Positions 45,071-56,600 of a stretch of DNA of 64,000 nucleotides are shown here, in pieces. The DNA comes from Amoebophrya sp. A120 (taxonomy: Eukaryota; Sar; Dinophyceae; Syndiniales; Amoebophryaceae). Position 1 is the stretch's first letter, and each line of letters opens with the position of its first letter. The notes under the pieces were generated by a model. That model searched no databases. It was not told the DNA's origin and saw only the letters and a program-made list of their open reading frames with translations. The position numbers and the translations under genes were made by a program. The stretch covers positions 3,797,706 through 3,861,705 of the forward strand of contig CAJINV010000001.1 in the NCBI GenBank assembly GCA_905178155.1, in the 5' to 3' direction.

Positions 45071-46359
45071 AACAGCGGCTAGTAATACCATGGCGAGGTG
45101 GATAAAACGAGAAGAAAGGAGAAAAACTAAACTCAAAATGAATTTCCGAGAGAAACAAACTTTGACGTCGCAGCTCAGTGGTTCTATCTAGTAAACGACA
45201 CAAAATTAACAATGGCTCATGAGTAAGGAACATGGCGTATGGAAAAATCTTCCTGTACCAGAAGGCGACTGGAATTGGAATGACCCATGTCCTGCTCTCC
45301 ACATACGATATTGATGTTTTTGCTTTATCTTTTGCTTGTTTTGCAACACGAATCAGTTGTAGCTTATTATCATGTGCAATTTTCCGCTCAACAAGGACTG
45401 ATCATATTGCTGCCTCTCGAGCAAGATGAAAGACGCGCGCCGCATGGGAGGAAGCGTTGCGAACTTTTTTGCAGACACGGATTCCGTCAACGAGAATACT
45501 GAAAGAATTTGCAATTCATTTTAAGAAATTGCGAGGAACAAAATGCATTGATTCCGATGGATTCTGCTTGGAGTTTGTGAATATCTTCACGAAATAGCAG
45601 CACTGATCCCGCGGTGATAATGTTGTTCGATTCATCGTCCGTCTACTTAGCAGCTGACTTCATGATGTTGCGAAGGTAGCAAGTAGTTGTCCTCTCCATG
45701 TTTGCCACGATGATACGCAACTACAGGACACACTATAAATCACTCCTGTGAAGGTTTTGCTTTAGGTTAACTACATGAAGATGGGTGCGTTGATAGATCA
45801 CACTCATTCGTGATGGAAGTGCGCTGCGTCTGAGACTCGGCAAGCAAGATCGACTATCATGATCTGGCAGTGGGAGTGGAACGACTGCGATCAAAAGAGC
45901 CAGCGCGCAGCGATGCAGGTCCAGGACAGACAGATCTTCACGTAGGTTTGTCATGACACGTAGTCGTCAGACTCAAGTCTGTCTCCTGTTTTTTTTTGAT
46001 TCTTTCGGTTGTGTTTGTGTTTGTGATGAAGTTCCAGACATGTAGTGAAGCTGTGTGTGTGGTCGTTGGTACTAAAGTAGCAGCCACACAAGACCTCTGG
46101 CGGTTTTCCAAAATGTTGACATATATTTTGCATCGGTTGACATCAATCTCCTCGTCTCGTAATTTGGCGTCGTCTGCATTTACATTTTTGCGTTGCACTT
46201 GCAGCTCGTGCATCACCGCCTGTATTTTGATCTGGTTACGTTATGAAGATGTAGTTATTCTTACTCGTAAAAACATGTTATCATGATTTTGATTTGACGA
46301 AGAGGAAGGGGCTAGTCGGCCGCCAATTACATTTTACTTAGTGCGAAGTCGAATTCGAA
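45071..46359. other. Intergenic stretch
   Basis: About 1.3 kb without a supported gene or repeat. Confidence 0.5.
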
Positions 46360-49300
46360 ATGGCAGCTCGAACCTCGGTGGGCAACCCGAACCTGGACCC
46401 CGCGGGTGCCGCGCTCGGCGCCGTATCACACAGAAAAAAGCTGGCAGGGCATATTTGTAATGCAAAAATAAATACACAGAAAAACCTGCCATGGGCGGGC
46501 TCATAGCATGCTATTTAGGATATGCAATACAAATTTTTTTGTCTATTTATTTTTGCATTACAAATATGACCTGCCAGTTTTTTTCTGTGTGATACGCCGA
46601 GGCGTTTGCCCACGAGCCGCTGGATTTCCACCACTTGCTCGGCGGGGGGCAGAAGGATGGCGAGGCGGAGAAGCCGGTGCTCTACTTCGACTGGAACTGG
46701 CGCAGCTTTCTGCCCAGGTCCGGCACCTTCCACAAGATGCGGCACAAACTGTGGCAGAAGGACATGGCGGGCCGGGACGTGTCCACGCGGTTGCAGCGCA
46801 AAGAGTGCTGGAAGCGGTACGGGAAGAGCATGCATTTTCTGACGCTGGAATTCGACCAGACCCCCGAGGACCGGGAGCGGGCGAAACGGTTGAACCCGAG
46901 TGACGTGGAACATAAGGAAGTCACCGAGGAAGATTTTTCCGAGGACTACGTGCGCCGAAACAAACACGCGGTGGAGATCGGCAGTTTGCTGCTCATATGG
47001 ATTGCAAAAGTATTCGTACTTGTAAGTACGTAATTGCAGCTATGCATGACAAATCGGGACTCTTAGGTGAATCAGCATTACAAATTCAGTTTTTCCTTCT
47101 GGAAAAATTTGTAATGCTATTCCTGCTACTAGAGCTAGTGCGATACTTTTGCAATGCATAGCTGACGCTGTTCTTCGCGGTCTGGCACCTGCTGAACACG
47201 TTTTTCTTCACGGACACGACGCAGCCGCTCGGACGGGAGCCGCTCCTGGCCGTCTGGCCGATGTTCTTCGTGATGTGGTCCTGCCAGTGCTTCTTCCGCG
47301 AGGCGGTTCTCCGCCACTTCCAACTCTTCCTGTTCTTCTTCGCGATCATCGGGTTTTGGCTCATCAAGTGGCTCGCGGTCAATTACGGGTGTTCCGCGCA
47401 CTACGACTTGCACCAGGAACTCCGCTCTCTGTACGAGCGGCACCAGTCGAGTTTTTGGAGCCGCGTGCACAGTTTTTTGAGCTACTTCTCCCTGGATTTC
47501 CTCTCCAGCCTCGGCCTCTCGTTCGTGTCCGCCTTCGGCGCGGTGGGCGACGACGAGGGCCGGTTGAAGCGGCAGCAGGCCGCCATCAACCAGCGGTTAG
47601 CACTGCAGCGTCACCAGCACGGCGGGCGAAACGGCAATCAGCACGCGATGGCCGCCGCGGCCGCGGCGAACTGGGTCCGCTACACGGAGCAACTCGCGAA
47701 CCTGATGCAGGGGTGCGACGAGCCCGCGACCAGTTCCATGGACGCGGAGGCCTCGACGCTGATCTTTCTGATCATCCAGGTGTCCGTCTACCGGCTCCGC
47801 TTCATCTACCTGCTGGGGGCGGTGTTGTGGTGCTTCGTGATCGACTTCTACATCTACGCGCCCGAGGAACCGGAGCGGGTGAGCCGGTCCAGCTTCGACA
47901 TCGACAACTACGCGCGGGGCGAGAAGAGACGGTACTACGGCGACGGGACGGGGGCTTTGCTGGAAGAATATCCGGTCCGGGACGAAAGGGGAAACACCAT
48001 CACGCCGTTTGTCCTGACGTCGAACAGCCGGATCGACGTCGTATGCACAGAAAAAAACCCATCCACATCCAATTTTTCATGCAAAACACGTATATCAAAT
48101 CATGTGTTTGTCATGCAAAAAATGGATGTGGATGGGTTTTTTTCTGCGGATACGTCGCGAACAACTACTACAGCGACCCGCGGGACTTCCTGAACATTTT
48201 GTGGGGCATGGTGTCGCACCCGCAGGGCCAGAGCTTTTTGTTCGTCGCCGGATTGCTGCTCGCTTTATCCTATACCATGGAAGTACTACAAAGGAAGGAC
48301 TACATCCAGGCCACCATGGTGTACCGGGAAAGCATGCGGTCGGGGCAGCTGCTGCAGAACATCCTGTATGCATTGCAAAAGTATCGTACTAGTATAAATC
48401 GCATGACAAATTAGCTGAGCATGAGAAACGGAATTTGCCATGCTGATTTGCCTTGGGATGGAGATTTGTAATGCATGACTGCGATAATTACTACGAATGC
48501 GATACTTTTGCACAGAACATCCTGCCCCCCCGGATCATCGACCGGCTGAAGGAGTTATGCACTGCAAAAGTACCGTACTAGTATAAATTGCATTACAAAT
48601 TAGCCCAGCATTACAAATTTAAGTTGTAATGCTGATTTATCTTGAGAACGAGATTTGTAATGCTAATGCATAAATGCAATTACTACGAGTACGATACTTT
48701 TGCATTGCATAGGAGTCCCACGCCGCGACCTCGGCCAGCTACGACCAAGTGAGCATTCTCTTCTCGCACGTCGAGGGGTTCCACGACTTCAGCATGGAGC
48801 TGGACCCCCAGGACTTGGTGAATTTCCTGAACCAGATGTTTTCGCAGTTCGACCGCATTTGCGACGACAACCAGGTGGAGAAGATCAAGACCATTTATCT
48901 ACAAAAAACATCCATAATTCTCCCCTTCCAATTTGTCATGGAAAACATGAAGCATCGCCTGCATTTGTCATGATGCTATTAAAGAAAGTACATCATGGGG
49001 ACGATGGTTTTTTTTTTTCTGTGGATACGATTGGCGACGGCTACATGGCCTGCGCCGGGCTGCCCGAAGACAACCCCGTCCACGCGCACGCGATCGCGCG
49101 CTGCGCTTTGTCCATGGTCATGCTGGGGCGGCAGGGCTACTTCCCGCACCCGAAGAACCCGGACCACACGCTGGATATCCGGATCGGGATCCACTCCGGC
49201 TCCTGCGTCGCGGGCGTGATTGGCCAGCGGAAATTCGCCTTCGACATCTGGGGCGACGCGGTGAACACCGCCAGTCGCATGGAGTCCAGCGGCAAGGCGG

Positions 49301-50880
49301 GGTACGTGCAGTGCAGCGACGTGACGCACGCCTTGATTTGCGAGGACTTCGAGTGCGCCACCGACGGCGCGAAGCTGGTGAAGGGCAAGGGGTGGATGAA
49401 CACCTACTACGTGCTGCGGCAGTACAACCCGCGCAAGCACTACACAGTGGCCAAGTGGGAGGAGCTTCACACCAGCCGGCTGGCGGACGCGCTACAGCAG
49501 GCCCGGAACCACTTGCCGACCGCGAGCATCAACTACCTGATCTCCACCTTTGCCCAGATGCTGCGGCACGGGGGCCCGGGCGACAACGAGGACGCGCGGA
49601 TCAAGAGCTTGTACGAGTTCAACTCCTTGACCCGGGAACAGCAGGAGGCCCTGGTGGTCACGGAATACATGAACGCGCTGCCCACCCCCGAGCAGCTCTA
49701 CGGGCCGGACGCCGGGCGCCACTTCGGCCTCAATCGCGAAGCCTTTCATATGCGGAGAACGAGGAAGTGGGGCGGCGTACCGAGTTTCTACCGTCGAAAT
49801 CATACGAGCGGTGCTGGTGGAGGTGGACCTCCAGGTGGTGGTGGTGGTCCTGACGACGATGGGGCGGCCGGTCGGGGAGGTAGACGAGGGGGAGGAGGAA
49901 GCACGGCGAGGACCAACCAGGGGAGTCGAACGCCGGAGGGACGACGCGGAGGATCACGAGAGGGCATGTGGAAAGAGAATAATGTGCAGGGCGGGCCGGA
50001 TTTTTATCATGTCGATGATCCCACAGGCAGGGGCGGTGGAAATCCAAATTATCGCGAACTGCTGTTGAACGAACATCATGTGGAGCAGGCTCCGCAAAGT
50101 AACGGTTTCTTGCCACGCTTGAGCAGCAGTTGCGTGAATGGCAGAGATGAACTAGAACAAAGACAGAGAACCACGGAACAGGATTACTACGCCTCCAACG
50201 GGGGCGGGGGCGCCATAGAAATGCAAACCTTTCACCGACGCCACACGGGGGGACCTCCTCCGGGTGGAACAGGTCCTGGCATGATCGATTACGGTGGTCC
50301 AGATCATTACCACGGGCACGGTCACGAGAAACAGCAGGCAGCGCGACTTCTCGACCACACAGGCGGCGGGGCGGCTGGAGACGCCGGCTTTCGACAGATC
50401 GGACAAGAAATAAACCTTCATCACGACGCATTCACCTCCGAGCAAAGGAACAAATCGACCGACAAAAACATGAAAGAGAGAAGCAGGGGCACCAACAGCA
50501 GAATCGCCACACAAGATCGCCACCAGGTCGTTTACGGAGGTGGCCCGCCCCGTGCGATTGAATTGGCAAACATGAACATGTCGATTGGGGAACAAAGCCC
50601 CAGCAGGGTGACGTCTTCGAGCCGCCGAACCTACGGACCGCCGGCGATGGAGATGTTTTTCCAGGAGGACGACATACATCCCGGTGGCGCCTTCGAGTAT
50701 TCGAACCCTTTTGAAGCAGCCGCCGTTCCTCTTCCTGACGGCAGCAGGGAGGGGAGTAGATCGCGTCCGCAGGAGGGCCGTGTAGAGCGCGAGATGCTCG
50801 TCTCGCGCGCGAACAGACCGGTTCATGCGCAGGCAAAGGACCAGGTATTCTATTCAGATACAAACTTCACAAAACAATAA
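46360..50880 (+). CDS. Membrane class III nucleotidyl (adenylate-type) cyclase (1200 aa, six introners)
   Basis: Exons 46360-46423, 46600-46995, 47166-48041, 48158-48366, 48525-48555, 48717-48895 and 49033-50880 (3603 nt, in frame). All six introns are introners; none is GT-AG. About six hydrophobic helices lie at residues 150-168, 178-196, 205-224, 348-368, 372-388 and 470-490. The catalytic domain starts near 537: VSILFSHVEGF, then IKTIGDGYMA, IGIHSGSCVAGV and FDIWGDAVNTASRMES. Lys583 and Asp656 are the adenylate-type substrate residues, Asn663 and Arg667 the transition-state pair, and Asp587 one metal ligand. The first metal Asp (normally LF-x-D-I) is His543. A Gly/Arg/Ser-rich tail of about 450 residues follows. 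It would make cAMP at a membrane if active, perhaps as a heterodimer. A GT at 50846 (DQ|GTATTC, phase 0) could splice on to the 51143 frame. Confidence 0.9.
46424..46594. mobile_element. Introner 10 (family D)
   Basis: 171 bp, direct repeat CGCCG at 46419-46423 and 46595-46599. Ends TATCACACAGAAAAAA and TTTTTTTCTGTGTGATA with CTGGCAGG/CCTGCCAG next. Internal TTTGTAATGC and GCATTACAAA. Confidence 0.9.
46996..47160. mobile_element. Introner 11 (family A)
   Basis: 165 bp, flanks GCTCA (46991-46995) and GCTGA (47161-47165), one mismatch. Ends TATGGATTGCAAAAGTATTC and GATACTTTTGCAATGCATA. Removal gives Leu-Leu-Leu-Thr-Leu-Phe-Phe, completing the first membrane helix of the cyclase. Confidence 0.88.
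48042..48152. mobile_element. Introner 12 (family D, shortest)
   Basis: 111 bp, direct repeat CGTCG at 48037-48041 and 48153-48157. Almost the whole element is one hairpin: TATGCACAGAAAAAAACC at the left and GGTTTTTTTCTGCGGATA at the right, with CATCCACATCC/GGATGTGGATG inside. Confidence 0.9.
48367..48512. mobile_element. Introner 13 (family A, atypical right end)
   Basis: Left end TATGCATTGCAAAAGTATCG as in family A. The right end stops at GATACTTTTGCA without the usual GCATA, and the flanking direct repeat is 12 bp, CAGAACATCCTG, at 48355-48366 and 48513-48524. Removal of element plus one repeat gives Gln-Asn-Ile-Leu-Pro-Pro-Arg in frame. Confidence 0.85.
48556..48711. mobile_element. Introner 14 (family A)
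   Basis: 156 bp, direct repeat GGAGT at 48551-48555 and 48712-48716. Ends TATGCACTGCAAAAGTACCG and GATACTTTTGCATTGCATA. Together with introner 13 it isolates an exon of only 31 nt. Confidence 0.9.
48896..49027. mobile_element. Introner 15 (family D)
   Basis: 132 bp, flanks CCATT (48891-48895) and CGATT (49028-49032), one mismatch. Ends TATCTACAAAAAACATCC and TTTTTTTCTGTGGATA. It sits immediately before the catalytic Gly-Asp-Gly-Tyr of the cyclase, and removal restores Lys-Thr-Ile-Gly-Asp. Confidence 0.87.
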
Positions 50881-51142
50881 ATCAATGTGGGATGAAAGCA
50901 GCTGTTTATGATTTTCTGTACTACTACTACAGTCATTCTTGCGCCGCGATGGATGAACAAGCACTTCACGACTTTGATATGATGTTGGCGTTAGCTTCAA
51001 TCGCACGTCGTGTCGCAGGTTCTCAAGACGCAAGAAAGAAACGCACTCTACTTTATTTTTTCCGCAATGAAAAAATCTTCTAACGAACTCCCAGTCACGT
51101 CACAAACATGGAGAGCACCATTTTGCGGCAGAGGAGCAAGAC

Positions 51143-52276
51143 ATGCAGGAGCTGCGGAAAAGACAGGACCACCACCACGCTCACAAACTTGGGGAGGTTC
51201 TGCAAGCCGCGGCGCTCGCGGCGCGTCTCGAAGATATCCGGTTGGCGCAACAACTACAACAGCAGCAAAATTATCCTACAGCGAGCGGCGCTAGAAGTAG
51301 TCGCGAGCAACCGCATGTTGAACAGGAACAGCGACATCAGCAGTTGATGCAAGAACAGCAAGGGGCAAGCTATCGCTCCAATGCCTCAAGCGCAGACGAC
51401 TCTGCTGCCGTGCCGCGCGATCGGAGAGTCCACGCGAGCTCGTCGGAGACGTGCCACTTTGGCGTTACAGCAGATAGGAGTACGACTGAGGAGAAGAACA
51501 AGAACATGCAGGACGAGAGTGTCGCAGCTTCTCCTCCTGCTGCTTCCCTGATGTTGCCTCCAGTAGGCCGCGACCCGGGAGCGGGCTCCTCCTACCATAA
51601 CGATCCTTCCATGGTTCAACGTCAGCAGCGGCTGCAAACAGCACGAGGACAAGAGGAAGACCATTCGCGTGTTGGAGGAGGACCTTTTCATCTGCCAGGA
51701 GGAGGTGCCGCCCCCCGTGCTGGTCAACCCCGGCAACACTTGCACGTCTCCTCACATCACGCCAGCATCCCCAGCCTGCTCTCAGATCTGGGTGGGGAAA
51801 AAACTACATCAGGAAGTGGTGATCTTCGAGATGGCCGCGCTGCAGCTCTTGTTCAGGAGCCCCGCCAATTACTACATCAAAACGTTGCCAGGAAGGTGGC
51901 GCCGGGAGGTGGGGGTGCAGCAACTTCTACATCTGTGAGGATAAATGCGAATCTTCTAGATAGAAGTAGTTCTGGTTCTCCAGTAAGGCGGCAACACTTC
52001 GCAGAGCTAGAGTCGCTGGGGCCTCGAGAGTTCCAGGTGATGGAGCGGCGAACGACCTCCGAGAGGAGGACAAGTCGGGAGCAGAATCGAAAACGGATCG
52101 CCGACGTGGCTGGTCTCTCGCCCGAAGGTGCAGCCGCGGCGAGCATGGAAGCAATTCAGCGGAAGCAGCGCCTGGCAGCTGCGGAAGCGAGGGCGACGCA
52201 GGAACGGACTCGAGGGGGCGTATCGGAAAAGCGGGCGAAGCAAATGATGCAGGAAGCAAAAGACACAGATAGGTAG
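51143..52276 (+). CDS. Low-complexity Gln/Arg-rich coiled-coil protein (377 aa), maybe an exon of the cyclase
   Basis: ATG 51143 to TAG 52276. The protein starts with a helix rich in Gln, Leu and Ala (HKLGEVLQAAALAARLEDIR), continues in Ser/Gly/Pro-rich low complexity, and ends with a basic helix (ASMEAIQRKQRLAAAEARAT, then SEKRAKQMMQEAK). No family was recognised. The frame is open upstream of the ATG to a possible acceptor (GGAGAG at about 51112), and the cyclase exon ends at a phase-compatible GT (50846), so this may be the C-terminal coiled coil of the cyclase rather than a gene of its own. Nothing in the sequence settles this. Confidence 0.6.
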   Translation: MQELRKRQDHHHAHKLGEVLQAAALAARLEDIRLAQQLQQQQNYPTASGARSSREQPHVEQEQRHQQLMQEQQGASYRSNASSADDSAAVPRDRRVHASSSETCHFGVTADRSTTEEKNKNMQDESVAASPPAASLMLPPVGRDPGAGSSYHNDPSMVQRQQRLQTARGQEEDHSRVGGGPFHLPGGGAAPRAGQPRQHLHVSSHHASIPSLLSDLGGEKTTSGSGDLRDGRAAALVQEPRQLLHQNVARKVAPGGGGAATSTSVRINANLLDRSSSGSPVRRQHFAELESLGPREFQVMERRTTSERRTSREQNRKRIADVAGLSPEGAAAASMEAIQRKQRLAAAEARATQERTRGGVSEKRAKQMMQEAKDTDR

Positions 52277-53600
52277 CAAAAGCAGAGAAGGCGGCTCCTG
52301 TGCCAGCAGCCGCTTTTAACGATAGCATCTATGCTCATGGTGCAACTACGTCTGTGTCTGTGTGTGTCACGATCTTTTTGCACCAGATGATGAAGATCAA
52401 GACTCTATTTCCTTTCCATCCGCCGTCTTTTACTTTTTTGCCGTTGGACGAAACATTTTCGTAGAGCAGCCATCAATAAAAACAAAAAGAAAATGAAAAT
52501 CACAACTACCCTCAATGCGAGCGAAAATCTCCTTGATGCATACGACTATAACACCTAAAAACGAGTACGAGCACCCGTTGTATTTGCGAAAGACACACAA
52601 CATCTTGCCCCGTCGAGAGAGAAGCCGTTCTGTTCCGAGTACCAGGAGCTGCTACCCTGTTGTTGCACATAGGGAAACCAAGCAAAGTTTCCGCATATTA
52701 GCTTTAAAAAACGCGACTCGATCGAGTTTCCTACTAAAAACAGGTCCACTAGTTCATTCTGTATGTCGCCTACCCAATGAAATGGAATATCCCCACCAAA
52801 AGACAATTTCTTGAATTTTAGTGATATATACGCAGTCAGAATCAATAAGATTAAGATTAATATGGCACCTCCACCATCCACTTGCACTTGCAAGATTTTC
52901 CGATCGCGATCTTGACCGCAAGCGCCATGCATCAGCCTACGCAACTCCCTCTCGCGCCGAGAAGCAAATTGCTTCCTTCAACAAGATCCGCCCTGTTTGC
53001 TGTTCGCAGCATGCACACTATGATGATGAAATGACGAGTTTTATTGCGAGGACTTCATGCACAAGTCAAATAGAAACACAATCATCGACATTCGCAATGC
53101 GGGGGTGGGACACTAAATTCTAACTCTGATATTCAAGAACGTCGCATGTTGAATCTCCGAAAGAAATCAATCCACTTTACACAGTTCATAGTGCAGCAGG
53201 AGTGGCCTGAGGCTGCAGCTGCCATAATGGAGGGCGCAGTTTCGGTGTAGGATGGGCACACTTGTTTTTAGATTTTTGCCTAAAGTAGTTGGGTTTTGCC
53301 TCTTGGCCACAAGTAGTATTAGATATTTGTACACCTTCCGCAGCATGTAGCTAACAGTAATTCCTTGGATTTTCTCTACGCATGTGCACTGCCCCTTAAT
53401 ACGACCGTTTGAAGAATAAATTTTTAGAATTCTTCCGTATTGGTTGAACATGGTGAAATTACTAGCGCTTTGCTGATTTTTTTACACGACATCTCCCCCT
53501 TGCGACTCGCTTGTCACTTCTACCTAACCTTATTTGTCCCCACCAAGAACGCATAAAGAAAAAATTCGTGGCACATCAACTTGAAAATAAATTTCGCGAA
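52277..53600. other. Intergenic stretch
   Basis: AT-rich 1.3 kb without supported gene. The region just before 53601 is open in frame and could hold part of a first exon of the RING gene. Confidence 0.45.
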
Positions 53601-56600
53601 ATGTTCTCCCCCGAACACTTTTTCGGGAGCCTCTTCGGTGGAGGGGCCCCACAAGGCTTTCCCATGCCCGGCGGGCATCCACAAGGAGGTCCGCGATTTC
53701 ACAACCCCAGCACATCAAGTAGCAGCCGCCCGCGGCCTGACGGGTACGTACCCCCGGCGAGCAAACGAGCCATCGCAAATTTACCGGACGTGGTGATTAC
53801 GAAACGAGATTTGGCGCTCGACGAAAACAAGACTTGTATCATCTGCTTCGAGGACCAGCAACTCTCCGGCACCGGGGCCAAGTTGCCCTGCGGACACATC
53901 TTCTGCCGGGACTGTATAGGAAATTTTCGCATTTGTTTACATGTTAAAGTACTATACTAGCAACCACCTCCCGATAACCAAAAAATCACTAGAAGCTCCA
54001 CAACCTCGACAAACATCACACAAATTCAAAACCCCCGGGGGACCCTTGAGGGCGCGAACCGGCGCGCAAGCCCAAGCAGGCACTCGGGCGCCTTTGTCTT
54101 CCGGCGTTCTTATTTCCCTCACCCTGGGCGTGGCAGGCTAGGCGCGCTCCTAGCCTCTAGCCCTAGCGGCCTGCCTAGCCTCTAGCCCTAGCGGCCTGCC
54201 TAGCCTCTAGCCCTAGCGGCCTGCCTAGCCTCTAGCCCTAGCGGCCTGCCTAGCCTCTAGCCCTAGCGGCCTGCCTAGCCTCTAGCCCTAGCGGCCTGCC
54301 TAGCCTCTAGCCCTAGCGGCCTGCCTAGCCCGCCGGCACAGCCGGACCCCAGCCCGTCCTACCGCAGGGGTGCGCTGAGTTGGCAGCTTTTGAGTGCGCT
54401 TCTGGCGAGGCCCTTGTCATCGCCCCACCCCCTTGGCCGCGCAAGTCCCGCTGCCTGCTTTCCTTCGATAATCGCTTCCGATTGTTTCTTGCTTGGGTTG
54501 GGCCTTTTCCTTTGTGTTTCTTTTCTTTCCCGGCGTCCTCTTCGGTTTGCATTGGGATTGGGGCCAGTGCCTTTGCGCTTCTGGCGATCGAAGCACGCCG
54601 CCCCACTCCTGCGCAAGCCCTGCGCGCTTTCCTTTTGGAGGGGGCCCCGACTGTTTTCCGGGTTGGGCTTTTTCGTTTGTGGCTTCGTTTCTTTCCTTGG
54701 GAACCAACGCGCCGCAGAATGGCGAGCGCATGGGCCGGGGTTTTTCTCCCCGTCTCCCCGATGCAGGCTCGTGGTGTGGTGTTGCAGGGGGCCGCGCAGC
54801 GCATTTCCCACTCATCCCAGGTGCATTTTCCCAGTGGAATGGCCCCAGCTGCTTTGGTCCTTCTCCCAAGCCAGCTCGTGGCGTGGCGCTGCCGGGTGCC
54901 CCGCCGCGCATTCGTGCGCGCCTTAGGCTTACTCCTCGCGGCCGAATGGCTCCGGGTGCTTTGTTTTCTCCATCTCCGCAGCTGGCCCGCCGTTGCTGGT
55001 CTCTCTGCCATGGCTGGTCCGCCGCGGCTGGTCTCCCTGCCGTAGCTGGTCCGCCCTGGAAGGTCTGCCGGTGCAGGTCTGCCACAGGTGCTGGTCTGCC
55101 GTGGCAGGTCGGCCACGCACTGCTACTGCTGGCCCGCCATGCATGGCAGGTCTGCCACTGGTTGGTCGGCCACTGACTGGCGGTTCGCCATGGCAGGTCT
55201 GCCGCAGCTGGCCCTCTGTGGTGGGTCCGCCGTGGCTTGTCTGCCATCGCCATGGTAGGTCTGCCACAGCTGCTGGCCCGCCGTGCCCGGTCTGCCACAG
55301 TTGGCCCGCCGTGGAAGGTCGGCAGCAGCTACTTTTCCGCCGTGGCTGGTCTGTCATGCGTGGCTGATCTGCCTCCGCTGGTCCGCCATGGGAGGTCTGC
55401 CACAGCTGCTGGACTGTCATGGCAAGCCTGCCACATCTGCTGGTCTGCCGCTGCTGGTCCGCCGGGCGTGGCAGGTTGCCCACAGCTGCTGATCCGCCGG
55501 GGCTGGTCTGCCATTGCTGGCCCGCCGTGCCCTTGGCAGGTCTGGTCGGTGCCACCGCTGGCCCGCCATGGCACTTCTGCCGCAGCTGCAGATCCGCCAT
55601 GGCTGGTCCGCCCTGGAAGGTCTGCTATGGCTGCGGGTCTGCCGGTCCAGGTCTGCCACCCACCTCCGCTGGTCTGCCGTGGCTCGTCGGGCACGTACTG
55701 CTGGTCCGCCATGCATGGCAGGTCTGCCACTGGCTGGTCGGCCATTGGTGGTCCGCCATGGCGTGCCTGCCCCAGCGAGCTGGTCTGTTGTGGCTGGTCC
55801 GCCGTGGTTGGTCCGCCGTGCGTGGCTGGTCCGCCGCGGTTGGTCCGCCGTGGCTGGTCCGTTGTGGCCGGTCTGCCGCGCGCAGTTGGTCCCTCCGCCG
55901 TGCCTGGTCTCTCTGCCACAGCTGTTCCGCCATGCGTGGTAGGTCAGCCACAGGAGTTGGTGGGCCTCAAAATGGAAGGTCTCACTCTCTGCCACAGCTG
56001 CTGGCTTGCCGCGGCTGGTCTATTATGGCTTGCCTGCCGTGGCTGGTCTGCCGCGCGCTGCTGGTCCGCCATGCATGGCAGGTCTGCCATGCCGGTCCGC
56101 CGTGGCCGGTCTGCCATGGCAGGGCTGCCACTGGTGGTCCGCCATGGTAGCTGTGCGACAGCTGGACTGCCGTGGCTGGCCCCCCATGCGTGGCCGGTCT
56201 GCCATGGCTTGTCTGCCGTGGCTGGTTTGCCACGCACTGTTGGCCCGCCATGCATGGCAGTTCTGCCACTGGTGGTCCGCCATGGTAGGCGTGCCACGCA
56301 CTCCCAGCTGGTCCGCCCTGGCTGGCCTGCCGTGCGTGGCAGGCTGGTCTGCCATGGCAGGTGAGGTCTGCCACGCACCGTTGGCCCGCCATCCACAGCT
56401 GGTCCGCCATGGCAGGTCTGCCGCAGCTGTTGGCCCGCGCCGCCACGGCTGGGCTACCATGCATGGTTGGTTGGTGGGTCTGCGAGGGCTGGCCTGCCGT
56501 TGCAGGTCTGCTACTTGTTGCTGGCCCGCCATGCGTTGCAGGCTGGTCTGCCATGGTAGGTCTGCCACAGCTGCTGGCCCGCCGTGGCGGGTCTGCCACC

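Noticed and set aside
49004-49020. Homopolymer T run next to the cyclase GDGY exon, considered as a frameshift or sequencing error
   Set aside because: It is the inner part of the family D right inverted repeat (compare 48135-48145 and 46578-46586).
54151-54325. 25-bp repeats considered as a CRISPR array
   Set aside because: Copies are directly adjacent with no spacers, and the context is a eukaryotic intron.
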